This document shows, piece by piece, positions 1 to 7,475 of a stretch of 64,000 nt of DNA. The stretch covers positions 372,001-436,000 of the forward strand of contig NZ_JAMXLX010000001.1 in the NCBI RefSeq assembly GCF_024055605.1, given 5' to 3'. Under the pieces are notes generated by a model. The model did no database searches, was not told where the DNA came from, and was given only the letters and a program-made list of their open reading frames with translations. Positions within the stretch are counted from its first letter, which is position 1, and each line of letters starts with the position of its first letter. This DNA comes from Ciceribacter sichuanensis. Its GTDB lineage: Bacteria > Pseudomonadota > Alphaproteobacteria > Rhizobiales > Rhizobiaceae. The position numbers and the translations under genes were made by a program.

Positions 1-450
1 ATCCGAAAGGCCGATCAACGCGATCTGCCGGCCCTTGTGGAACTATACCAGCATCTGTCCGAAGGGGACGAGAAACCCGGTCTCCCTTTGGCCGAAGACA
101 TCTTCGAGCGGTTCGGCGTCTATGAGGGCAGCGCAATCATCGTCGGCAAGGTCGATGACACCCTTGCGGCCTCCTGTACCCTGGTCGTCATCCCCAATCT
201 GACGCATGGCGGCAGGTCCTATGGCCTCATCGAAAATGTCGTCACGCACCGGGATTTTCGTAACCGGGGCTTCGGCAGGCAGCTTCTCCTTAAGGCCGCC
301 GATCTCGCTTGGGCGGCAGACTGCTATAAGGTCATGCTCATGACCGGTTCGAAGAAGCCCGAGACATTGAATTTCTATCTCGGGGCAGGTTTCGAACAAT
401 CCAAGACCGGATTCCAGATGCGCCGTGTTCCGGTCAGGGGCGACGCCTGA
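1..450 (+). CDS. GNAT family N-acetyltransferase (5' truncated by window edge)
   Basis: The reading frame is open from the first base, so the gene starts outside the window; 149 residues are visible. The visible start (IRKADQRDLPALVELY) is the usual first strand and helix of a GNAT domain. The acetyl-CoA binding stretch is at 'RDFRNRGFGRQLL' and the C-terminal 'NFYLGAGF' block is typical of the fold. These enzymes transfer acetyl from acetyl-CoA to an amine; the substrate cannot be told. The family is sure and the function is not. Confidence 0.85.
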   Translation: MRKADQRDLPALVELYQHLSEGDEKPGLPLAEDIFERFGVYEGSAIIVGKVDDTLAASCTLVVIPNLTHGGRSYGLIENVVTHRDFRNRGFGRQLLLKAADLAWAADCYKVMLMTGSKKPETLNFYLGAGFEQSKTGFQMRRVPVRGDA

Positions 451-560
451 TCTGACAGTTATGGGGTCGAAGCGGACTTCTACCTGGACCGGTAGCGTCG
501 TTGGAACCTGCATGATACGCATACCTTGCCCCGTTCGCGAAGCGGAAAGAGACAGCAGTT

Positions 561-950
561 ATGAAGTGCCTGCGCATCTATGCCACCCCGGATGGTAAAT
601 CGCACTTCGATGAAATTGAACTGCCTACCATATCGCTTTCGGTGCATCCCGACGCGGTGCCGTTCGATGTTACGGCCAGCTATCCGGCATTCCGTTTCCG
701 TCTCACCCACATTTCTGCGGGCATGCGCGAAGTTGCTTGGCATACTGTGCCAGAGCCAGTGCTGACAGTCAGGCTGGACGGCTCGGTGGAATACGAAACG
801 AGCAATGGGGAGGTTCGCCACGTTCAGGCGGGTAGCTTCGTGTTGGTCGAGGACACGCATGGCAAGGGTCATTTGTCGCGCCATTCCCCTGAGGCTCAAG
901 CCGTCATCTGGATTTCACTGCCAAACGGGCTTGATTTGCCACAGTCATAG
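561..950 (+). CDS. cupin-fold hypothetical protein
   Basis: A 129-residue soluble protein. The pattern of short beta segments in its second half ('PVLTVRLDGSVEYETSNGEVRHVQAGSFVLVEDTHGKGH', quoted here in part only: 'LDGSVEYETSNGE' and 'VQAGSFVLVEDTHGKGH') matches a single-domain cupin, with glycines at the turns and a late histidine pair as possible metal ligands. There is no signal peptide or membrane segment. It stands alone on the plus strand, convergent with the GrpB-like gene. The role is unknown; small cupins can be enzymes or sugar or metal sensors. Confidence 0.6.
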   Translation: MKCLRIYATPDGKSHFDEIELPTISLSVHPDAVPFDVTASYPAFRFRLTHISAGMREVAWHTVPEPVLTVRLDGSVEYETSNGEVRHVQAGSFVLVEDTHGKGHLSRHSPEAQAVIWISLPNGLDLPQS

Positions 951-990
951 CGGTCGCTTCCGTATCGTGGCAAGATTTGGCCTGAAGCGG

Positions 991-1515
991 TCATACCGTG
1001 CCTTTCTTTGCCGCACAGACTATCTCAGAAATGAATGCGCTCTTCTCCGAGGTATAACGATCACCGTCATACGGGAACTGCTCCGCCAGGCGGCGTTTCA
1101 AGGCGGAATATGCCAGGGCCACATCGTCGTGTCGGCGGAGGTAGTTTAGGAAAAGCATCCGCCTTTCGTGGGTCTCGTTTGAGGGCGGGCAAAGGTAGAC
1201 CCTCAACTGGGGTGACTGGCGTTTCGAAAGGAAGGCCCAAACATCGTCATCGTAGCGATTACCACGAGGTTCGAAGCCAGCACCAACCAGAACCGCGCTT
1301 GCATCGGGAATGCCTCGGAGCCCCGATACAACGACATCCACGTCAAGTATCGGCTTTGCAGACAATCCTGGCACTGCTGTGCTACCGATATGCTCGATTG
1401 CCATCACGCATCCGCCGAGTAGTCTTCTCAAAAGGGCTTCGGTCTCTGCAAAAGCATCTGCCCATTTCGCGTCGTAGGGAACAATTTCAACCAAGGTCGG
1501 CATAAGAGCATCCAT
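991..1515 (-). CDS. GrpB family protein (UPF0157, nucleotidyltransferase-like)
   Basis: The 174-residue protein carries the GrpB signature: 'HIGSTAVPGL' at about residues 42-51 followed by 'KPILDVDV', which has the GS and paired aspartates of the nucleotidyltransferase-fold superfamily. The later 'LRVYLCP' and 'FLNYLRRH' blocks are also family-typical. The family is widespread and its substrate is unknown, although some members are annotated as glutamate-rich protein or dephospho-CoA kinase-associated. An in-frame ATG four codons in (near 1503) is an equally good start. Confidence 0.75.
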   Translation of the reverse strand: MDALMPTLVEIVPYDAKWADAFAETEALLRRLLGGCVMAIEHIGSTAVPGLSAKPILDVDVVVSGLRGIPDASAVLVGAGFEPRGNRYDDDVWAFLSKRQSPQLRVYLCPPSNETHERRMLFLNYLRRHDDVALAYSALKRRLAEQFPYDGDRYTSEKSAFISEIVCAAKKGTV

Positions 1516-1617
1516 GATCGAGGAAGGCCGATCATGTTTAGCCTATCCAGCCTGCGAATGTCTCCTCTGGGGGCGTATTGGAGACGGAAGTCTCTTCTCT
1601 TGCTGGCCCGAAACGAG

Positions 1618-1651
1618 CATCGCTGGCTCGGCGGGATGCCGGCCAGCGATG
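1618..1651. terminator. strong GC-rich hairpin downstream of the MFS gene
   Basis: CATCGCTGGC (1618-1627) pairs perfectly with GCCAGCGATG (1642-1651). A second inner stem, CGGC/GCCG, leaves a small loop and one bulged base. It lies in the 186-bp gap after the minus-strand MFS gene and before the GrpB gene. There is no good T-run on either side, so it may be a terminator, an mRNA-stabilising hairpin or a palindromic repeat. Confidence 0.4.
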
Positions 1652-1701
1652 TCAGTGCTTCTGTCCTGCCGGCAAGCCCGGACCCTTCACTGTCAAACGG
1701 T

Positions 1702-2913
1702 TCAAGCCGTAGTGGTCCGCTTCGCGAGGAGGGTCAGGCCGAAGATTATCAGGCCGGTCAGCGTTAGGGCGAAACCGGCCCAGACAGCCGAGAGCAGACC
1801 GTAACCCGCAGCGATCGAGGCACCACCAGCAGCAGCGCCGACGGCATTCGCGACATTGAGCGAGGCTAGGTTCATGGCGCCCATCAGGCTCGGGGCTTCG
1901 GGAGCGAAATTGGTCAGGCGAACCTGGATGGTCGGGATGGCGGCCATCATGGCGGCGCCGACACCGAACATGGCGGGGAAGAAGATGAAGGGATTGGAAC
2001 CGCCGACCGCCAGGATGGCCATGATCACGAGAGCACTGCCGAAGCCGATGACAATGCCGCGAGCGGGGTAGAGGTCGGCGAGCTTGCCGCCATAGACGTT
2101 GCCTGCGGTCATACCGATGCCGAAGAGAGTCAGCGCAACCGGGATCATTTCGGGAGCGAGGCGGACGGTGTCGGTGACCATGGGGGCGATAAAGGTGTAG
2201 ACGGCGAAGATTGATGCGACACCGAGGGCGGCGACCAGCATGACACCCCAGACCGAGCCCTTGCGCAGTGACGACAGCTCCTGGATGACCGGGACGCCAT
2301 CAAGCGCCTTGGTGCGCGGCACCCACTGCCAGATGGCGCCGAAGGCTAGCGACGAGAAGGCGGCGACCGCGAGATAGGTTTCGCGCCAGCCGATGGTCTG
2401 ACCGAGGAAGGTGGCGAGCGGCGAGCCCACGATGGTTGCGACGGTCAGACCGGTCATGACAATGGCGAAAGCCTTGCCTGCCTGGCCGGGGCCGACGATG
2501 TAGGAGGCGACGACTGCGCCGGCACCGAAGTAAGCGCCCTGCGGCAGGCCGCTGATGAAGCGTGCCAGCATCAGGAACCCGAGGTTCGAAGCAAATGCTG
2601 ACAGAACGTTGCCTGCGACGAAGAGTGCCATGAGGGCAAGCAGCAGCGTGCGGCGGTTGAGCGTTGCAGCAGCCAACGTCACCAGGGGAGCGCCGAGGAC
2701 GACGCCGAAAGCGTAGGCCTCGATGGTGTGGGTGGCGCTGGGGACGCTGATGCCGAGCGTTTCGGAGAAGAGCTGGATGATGCCCATGCTGGCGAATTCT
2801 GACGTGCCGATCGAGAAGCTGCCAAGCGCCAGAGCGAGCAGTGTCAACTTCTGCGAACGGGCGGTGGTGTCTGCGGCGGGAGCGAAGACCTGGGTTTCGA
2901 AGGTGATGGACAT
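1702..2913 (-). CDS. MFS transporter, AraJ-like drug/sugar efflux family
   Basis: This is a 403-residue protein with 12 predicted membrane helices. The N-terminal helix block contains 'LALALGSFSIGTSEFASMG', typical of AraJ/YdhP-type DHA1 exporters, and the A-like loop is 'NRRTLLLALMALFV'. The frame extends 5' but the family start fits the ATG at 2913. It is divergent from the LysR gene at 3138, a classical regulator/target arrangement, and its upstream region carries the same dyad as the aldo-keto reductase promoter. Proton-driven export of a small molecule is expected. The substrate is unknown. Confidence 0.85.
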   Translation of the reverse strand: MSITFETQVFAPAADTTARSQKLTLLALALGSFSIGTSEFASMGIIQLFSETLGISVPSATHTIEAYAFGVVLGAPLVTLAAATLNRRTLLLALMALFVAGNVLSAFASNLGFLMLARFISGLPQGAYFGAGAVVASYIVGPGQAGKAFAIVMTGLTVATIVGSPLATFLGQTIGWRETYLAVAAFSSLAFGAIWQWVPRTKALDGVPVIQELSSLRKGSVWGVMLVAALGVASIFAVYTFIAPMVTDTVRLAPEMIPVALTLFGIGMTAGNVYGGKLADLYPARGIVIGFGSALVIMAILAVGGSNPFIFFPAMFGVGAAMMAAIPTIQVRLTNFAPEAPSLMGAMNLASLNVANAVGAAAGGASIAAGYGLLSAVWAGFALTLTGLIIFGLTLLAKRTTTA

Positions 2914-3038
2914 TGCGGTGATCCTTTGCGGAATGTGTGGTTGATGGTGTTTGGCGGAACTCAAAACCGGCGTGTTGTGTGAGGACATGGATCTCATGTT
3001 CGGCCAGACCGCAGTAGCCAGGTCGCATTCCCACGATT

Positions 3039-3055
3039 TGAGAAGAAAATTCACA
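3039..3055. promoter_or_regulatory. candidate LysR operator (copy 1, MFS/LysR intergenic region)
   Basis: TGAGAAGAAAATTCACA is a 17-bp imperfect dyad (TGAGAA-N5-TTCACA, 5 of 6 arm positions pair) that begins with T and ends with A as LysR boxes do. It lies 126 bp upstream of the MFS start codon. A copy with two changed bases lies at 5194-5210, a similar distance upstream of the aldo-keto reductase and in the same orientation relative to its gene. Confidence 0.55.
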
Positions 3056-3137
3056 AGTAGTGTTGCCTGTCGCAAGACAACGCCGGTAACAGCGGCTATT
3101 GTCGGCCCCACTTGTAGACGGGAGCGGGGGTATCGGC

Positions 3138-4049
3138 ATGGACAACAGGGCCGGCGAGGCGATGGTTTTCGTTCAGGTGGTCGAGGCCGGGAGCTTTTCC
3201 GAGGCCGCCCGTCTGCTGCTGATGACGCCATCCACGGTTTCGAAACTTGTAGCGCGGCTCGAGACCCGGCTGGGCGTTCGGCTTGTCGAGCGCTCGACGC
3301 GGCGGCTGGTTCTCACCAAGGAAGGTGAGTTTTACTACGAGCGCAGTCAGCAGCTGCTCGCCGATCTCAATGAAACGGAGCAGCAGATCGCGAAAGGCGG
3401 CGCGGAGCCCGAGGGTATGATCCGGGTAAGCTCGTCCGTAACCTTCGGCGTGGCGGCGCTGGAACCGATCCTGCCGGAATTCTGGCAAACCTATCCGGGC
3501 ATCGTCGTGGACCTGTCGCTGTCAGATGAAACGGTCGACCTCTATCTCGACCGGACGGACGTGGCGATCCGGGTGGGCAAGCTCGCGGATTCCAACCTGA
3601 TTGCCCGCAAGATCGGCACGACCCGTCGCCGCATCGTCGCTTCGCCGGCCTATCTCGAAAAGTGGGGCATCCCCGAAGCGCCCGAGGACCTGCTCCATCA
3701 CAACTGCCTGGGCTTCAACTTCCGCCGCGCGAACCCGGTATGGCCGATGCGCGAAGGAGGTCGGATCGTCGAACGCATGCTGAGCGGCTCGCTTCTCGTC
3801 AACAATGGTGAAACGATCCGCCGCATGGCGATCGCCGGCGTCGGCATCGGCCGCATTGCGGACTACCATGTCCGTGGCCCGATCGCGCGCGGCGAGCTGG
3901 TGGAGCTTCTCGCCGACAGTTCGGTCAGCGATTGCGACGATATCAACGTGCTCTACCGCGGCACGCAGCTGCTGCCAGCGCGAGTTCGCGCCTTCCTCGA
4001 CTTCACGGTGCCGCGGATGCAGAAGTTCCTTGGCAGCAATCCAACTTAG
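3138..4049 (+). CDS. LysR family transcriptional regulator
   Basis: The protein has 303 residues. The N-terminal winged helix-turn-helix has the LysR pattern 'VVEAGSFSEAARLL..TPSTVSKLVARLE' at about residues 13-42, followed by 'RTRRL' type linker sequence and a type 2 periplasmic-binding-like effector domain. The ATG at 3138 fits the family start; an upstream in-frame start would add 13 residues. It is divergent from the MFS exporter and convergent with the aldo-keto reductase. The shared dyad upstream of both suggests that it controls both. The inducer is unknown. Confidence 0.9.
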   Translation: MDNRAGEAMVFVQVVEAGSFSEAARLLLMTPSTVSKLVARLETRLGVRLVERSTRRLVLTKEGEFYYERSQQLLADLNETEQQIAKGGAEPEGMIRVSSSVTFGVAALEPILPEFWQTYPGIVVDLSLSDETVDLYLDRTDVAIRVGKLADSNLIARKIGTTRRRIVASPAYLEKWGIPEAPEDLLHHNCLGFNFRRANPVWPMREGGRIVERMLSGSLLVNNGETIRRMAIAGVGIGRIADYHVRGPIARGELVELLADSSVSDCDDINVLYRGTQLLPARVRAFLDFTVPRMQKFLGSNPT

Positions 4050-4074
4050 GTAGTCGTACCCCTTCTTGTCCCAA

Positions 4075-5088
4075 TCACTCCAGAGCGGGAAGCGGTGCTT
4101 CCGCGTTGACCAGACCGGCCCAGCGAATTTCACGCCAGAAGTCGGCGGGGATCTGCTCGGCAAGCGCCGCGCTGTCCTCGGCGATACGGCTGGGCTTGCT
4201 GGCGCCAGGAATGACGGCAGCGACGGCGGGATGGGCGAGCGCGAATTGCAGGCCAGCGGCCTTCATACTGACGCCGTAGCGGTCAGCGATGGCCTTGATT
4301 CGGGCGACCTTGTCGAGAATCACAGGCGTTGCCGGGGCGTATTCGAAGTTCGGGCCGCCAACCAGCGCGCCGGAGCTATAGGGGCCGCCGACGACGATAC
4401 CGAGGCCACGTTCAGCGACCGTGGGCATCACGCGCTGGAGCGCGTGGTCATGGTCGAGCAACGTGTAGCGGCCGGCGAGCAGAAAGCCGTCCGGGCGCGG
4501 GCCATCGAGCGCCAGCAGGAGTTCAATCGGTTCGACGCGGTTGACGCCAAGCCCCCAAGCCTTGATCACGCCTTCATCGCGCAGTCGGTCGAGCGCCTTG
4601 AAGGCACCCTTGCGGGCAGTCTCGAAAACGTTCAGCCACTCGTCACCATAGAAATCCTGGGCAACGTCATGGACGAAGGCGATGTCGATCTGGTCGGTCT
4701 TGAGCCGCTTCAGGCTGTCCTCGATCGAACGGTAGGTGCCGTCCCCCGAGTAGTCGTTGACTATCTTGTTGGGGCGGCCATATTTGAAGACATCGCCCTT
4801 TTCGCCGAGGTCCCGGGCACTGATATCCTCGATCTCGTCGAGAATGACGCGGCCGACCTTGGTGCTGATGATATAGTCTTCGCGCGGCTTGCCAGCCAGC
4901 GCCTCGCCCATGCGAATCTCGGCAAGGCCGGCGCCATAAAAGGGCGCGTTGTCATAGTAACGGATGCCGTCGTTCCAGGCAGCTTCGACGGTGGCCTGCG
5001 CTTCGGCTTCCGGAATGTCGCGGAACATGTTGCCGAGCGGAGCGGCACCGAAGCCGAGCTTGCTCGGGAGAATGTTCTTGAGAGTCAT
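4075..5088 (-). CDS. aldo/keto reductase (pyridoxal 4-dehydrogenase / D-threo-aldose dehydrogenase-like)
   Basis: A 337-residue NAD(P)-dependent TIM-barrel oxidoreductase. The AKR catalytic tetrad can be read as D46, Y51 ('YYDNAPFYG'), K77 ('STKVGR') and H140 ('FVHDV'). The C-terminal nucleotide-binding part 'AVIPGASKPSRI' is present. The opening 'LGFGAAPLGNMFRDI' resembles the subgroup that includes pyridoxal 4-dehydrogenase and L-fucose/D-threo-aldose dehydrogenase, so the exact substrate is open. It probably belongs to the regulon of the neighbouring LysR protein because the same dyad lies about 106 bp upstream. Confidence 0.85.
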   Translation of the reverse strand: MTLKNILPSKLGFGAAPLGNMFRDIPEAEAQATVEAAWNDGIRYYDNAPFYGAGLAEIRMGEALAGKPREDYIISTKVGRVILDEIEDISARDLGEKGDVFKYGRPNKIVNDYSGDGTYRSIEDSLKRLKTDQIDIAFVHDVAQDFYGDEWLNVFETARKGAFKALDRLRDEGVIKAWGLGVNRVEPIELLLALDGPRPDGFLLAGRYTLLDHDHALQRVMPTVAERGLGIVVGGPYSSGALVGGPNFEYAPATPVILDKVARIKAIADRYGVSMKAAGLQFALAHPAVAAVIPGASKPSRIAEDSAALAEQIPADFWREIRWAGLVNAEAPLPALE

Positions 5089-5193
5089 TGTCTTATCCTT
5101 TCGTTTGGCTGTCTACAGCAGGGTCCGTCCCTGTTGAGTAGAGAGATAGAAGGGATGGAGCAGAGGCGGTAGGTGGGTGGGGTTCGCAAGATA

Positions 5194-5210
5194 TGAGAAG
5201 GGAATTCACA
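5194..5210. promoter_or_regulatory. candidate LysR operator (copy 2, aldo-keto reductase promoter)
   Basis: TGAGAAGGGAATTCACA matches the dyad at 3039-3055 at 15 of 17 positions. Both copies read in the same direction relative to the minus-strand gene they precede and lie about 105-125 bp from its start codon. The simplest reading is a shared operator for the LysR protein encoded between them. Confidence 0.5.
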
Positions 5211-5235
5211 GATCCCGCGAGCCCGTTCGGACACC

Positions 5236-5402
5236 TCACGGCGCCGCCTTCTCGATCACCCTGGCGAGATCCTCGGCCTTCGAGATCAGGCCGGCATTGC
5301 TGGCGGCGATCTCGCGGCGATCTCGGTGACATTGACCTTCACCCGGCCGGCGAAGAAGCGCTGGGCATTGGCCGGCACAGTCCGGTTGGCGCCAATAGCC
5401 AT
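5236..5402 (-). pseudogene. decayed C-terminal gene remnant frameshifted by an 11-bp tandem duplication
   Basis: On the minus strand the first frame reads from an ATG at 5402 (MAIGANRTVPANAQRFF...) and the second frame ends with '...ISKAEDLARVIEKAAP' and a stop at 5236. The two join smoothly, giving 'VTEIAASNAGL', if one copy of a perfect 11-bp tandem duplication (5303-5324) is removed. A stop codon lies in frame just upstream of the ATG, so only about 50 residues of a former protein survive. The parent family was not recognised. Confidence 0.45.
5303..5324. repeat. 11-bp perfect tandem duplication
   Basis: GCGGCGATCTC occurs twice in direct succession (5303-5313 and 5314-5324). Because 11 is not a multiple of three, the duplication breaks the reading frame of the remnant that spans it. 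Confidence 0.8.
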
Positions 5403-5569
5403 TGAGAACTACATCCGCGCGGGGCTGTTTATATGAGAGGGTACTGATGGCAAAATGGGTAAAAGGCCATCGGTTGATAGGTCCACTCTCCACCCACACC
5501 GATTGTCAAGTTCAACGCGCTTTACCGGCAGGTTTGCGCCATAAGCTACCATCGTTGCGAGACAGTGCA

Positions 5570-5941
5570 TCACGGGGTGCGAAAGAGGGCGTGGATTCCG
5601 CGCCCTGCTGTTGGCTCTTCCGCAAAGCGGGCGACGACGTGCAGATGGGCATGAAACACTTCCTGGCCCGCGATCGCTCCGACATTCCAGCCAATGGTCC
5701 ATCCCGAGGGACGGAAAGGATCAAGGAAGGACTTCGCGACTTGGAGAGCATTGCCAAGCTCAGCCCACTCGGCCGAATTCAGCTCGAAAAGTGTCGCCAT
5801 ATGTCGGAAAGGCACGACCAAGCTTTGAGCAGGACGATCGGGCTCAATGCTCCCGAGCAAGTAAAAATTCGTCAACCTGCCAATAGGCTTATCTATTAGC
5901 ATAGCATTTATGAGACAAAAGCGGCATTGCGGATCGTGCAT
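5570..5941 (-). CDS. HIT family protein (histidine triad hydrolase)
   Basis: The 123-residue protein has the histidine-triad motif 'HAHLHVVAR' near residue 97, preceded by the family's 'CRFCLI' start and the 'LVVPFRHM..LFEL' strand-helix block. HIT proteins hydrolyse or transfer nucleotides from dinucleotide or AMP-lysine type substrates. It ends a few residues after 'GRGI', slightly shorter than typical relatives, so a small C-terminal truncation is possible. It is monocistronic, next to the decayed remnant. Confidence 0.8.
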   Translation of the reverse strand: MHDPQCRFCLINAMLIDKPIGRLTNFYLLGSIEPDRPAQSLVVPFRHMATLFELNSAEWAELGNALQVAKSFLDPFRPSGWTIGWNVGAIAGQEVFHAHLHVVARFAEEPTAGRGIHALFRTP

Positions 5942-6220
5942 ATTGGTACCGTGACAGAGCCTGAGCAGAAATCAAGATGACGCGGCCACCTCTCAGAGCC
6001 CAAATCAGATCCATGCAAACATGCCGAGATGGGTTGATTGTGGAGTTGCGGCCGTGTCTCGAAGGGGCCGAATACGGTCTTCCGCTCCGCGCCTCCATTC
6101 CAGTCATTCAGGTTGGAGCGACCGAACCTCGAAAGCAGCCGCTAAGCCGCGACGCCGTTCACGTCTGGAATGGGGTCGCTGAGCGGCAGACGCCTCTCGG
6201 CCCTGAGCGGCCGCTACCTG

Positions 6221-6784
6221 TCAATCAACCTGACGCAGGCTTTCTGCAAAAGTGCCTAAACTGGTGCCTCGGCCGATCACGACAACTCGCCTGCCAGGCG
6301 CGAGGCCGTGCCGGAAATCGTTTGGGACGCCACAAATTCTGTCGAAGAGCCATGGTAGCCCTTGGAGTTCGAGCGGTGAGTGACATCGCCTGGAACCGGC
6401 ACGGTCGGCCCGTTCCACGATGAAAGTGAGTTCGACCTGATGGCCAGCGATCAACGCAAGCATCATCGGACCGACAATGACGGCAGCAGCCTTGCCCAGG
6501 AAGTAGCCGAAGAACGGAGAGAATAGTACGCCGCCAGCCTTTTTCGCCTTGCCGCCCGGAACTTTGTGCAAGCTTTTCAGGACCGCCCAAAGCACCAACG
6601 CCGCCGAGATCAGGCCAGCGGCAAGACCAGGAGTGTTTGACCTGGACGCCCATTCAGTCGACGGCAGGAAGTCATAGCCGAACATCTTTGCAAAAACGGG
6701 CAGCGTACCAAGCAGAAGCCAGACGGCCGCTAGGATGGCAACCAATTTTCGAAACCCTACCAATTGTTCTCCTGAAGCGTCCAT
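6221..6784 (-). CDS. hypothetical membrane protein
   Basis: This 187-residue protein has about three hydrophobic segments (residues 12-30, 52-70 and 85-112) followed by a roughly 70-residue soluble tail that ends in 'RRVVVIGRGTSLGTFAESLRQVD'. Strong hydrophobic patterning and a clean ATG support it as a real gene rather than a chance frame. No known domain was recognised. It is isolated, with no gene within about 260 bp on either side. Confidence 0.6.
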   Translation of the reverse strand: MDASGEQLVGFRKLVAILAAVWLLLGTLPVFAKMFGYDFLPSTEWASRSNTPGLAAGLISAALVLWAVLKSLHKVPGGKAKKAGGVLFSPFFGYFLGKAAAVIVGPMMLALIAGHQVELTFIVERADRAGSRRCHSPLELQGLPWLFDRICGVPNDFRHGLAPGRRVVVIGRGTSLGTFAESLRQVD

Positions 6785-7052
6785 CAGGAACCCGTCGCAC
6801 GTTCATCAGCGATTCTTTCAAGCGCTCTGCGGCACCCACGGGTTGTGGATTCAAGAAATCTCGCGAATGAAGGTGAATTTTTTCGCATGCAATTTCTTGG
6901 CACGAAACGGGAGGTAATCTTGTTCTCCGTTGGAATTGTCATATGGGCAACAGAATGACCGCAGTTGGCGCTTCCGCGCCATGACGGTACTCGGCCCTGA
7001 GCGGTCATTGGCCACCGCAAAAGTCGGACGCGACCCTTCAACTCACCGAGGC

Positions 7053-7475
7053 TCATAATGCGCTTAGTATCAGATGTGGTGTGCCGTTTGATGTCTTGCG
7101 TACGGAAGTTCCATTGATATCCACCGTACCTCTCACCACTCGGCGCATGTTCGAAAAGCTGTCGAAGGTAACCGTGTCCACCGGTTCATCGAAACGGACA
7201 GTCACGGAATAGTGCGAGCCCGAGGATGATAATGCGCCGATTTCGCCCTTGAAGGTTTGCCCAAGATACCGCCCCTGCACCCTTTGGTGCAAATGGAACG
7301 GAGGGGGAGCAGCGTTGGCGAGGCGGGCGGACAAGGTGTTCCAGTCGCGTGCGCCGTTCTGCCTGGCGACCAGTTCCAGCGCCTGGGCATGGCCCAACAC
7401 GGAACCGTCGGCGGCAAGTGCGCTCCTCAGAGATTTTGCGTGCGCCTTGGCATCTGCGATATTTCTGACTGTCAT
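7053..7475 (-). CDS. glyoxalase-related small protein
   Basis: The protein has 140 residues if it starts at the ATG at 7475. The N-terminal block 'AKAHAKSLRSAL' and 'HAQALELVARQNGARDWNTLSARL' is the helix pair found in proteins annotated as 'glyoxalase superfamily protein' (glyoxalase-related domain). The rest is a small beta-rich domain. Its start codon overlaps the MATE stop as ATGA, so the two are translationally coupled. The molecular role of this family is not established. Confidence 0.65.
   Translation of the reverse strand: MTVRNIADAKAHAKSLRSALAADGSVLGHAQALELVARQNGARDWNTLSARLANAAPPPFHLHQRVQGRYLGQTFKGEIGALSSSGSHYSVTVRFDEPVDTVTFDSFSNMRRVVRGTVDINGTSVRKTSNGTPHLILSAL

Noticed and set aside
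4066..5172. Open frame of 368 codons on the plus strand opposite the aldo-keto reductase
   Set aside because: Antisense shadow of a clear AKR gene; it has no recognisable domain.
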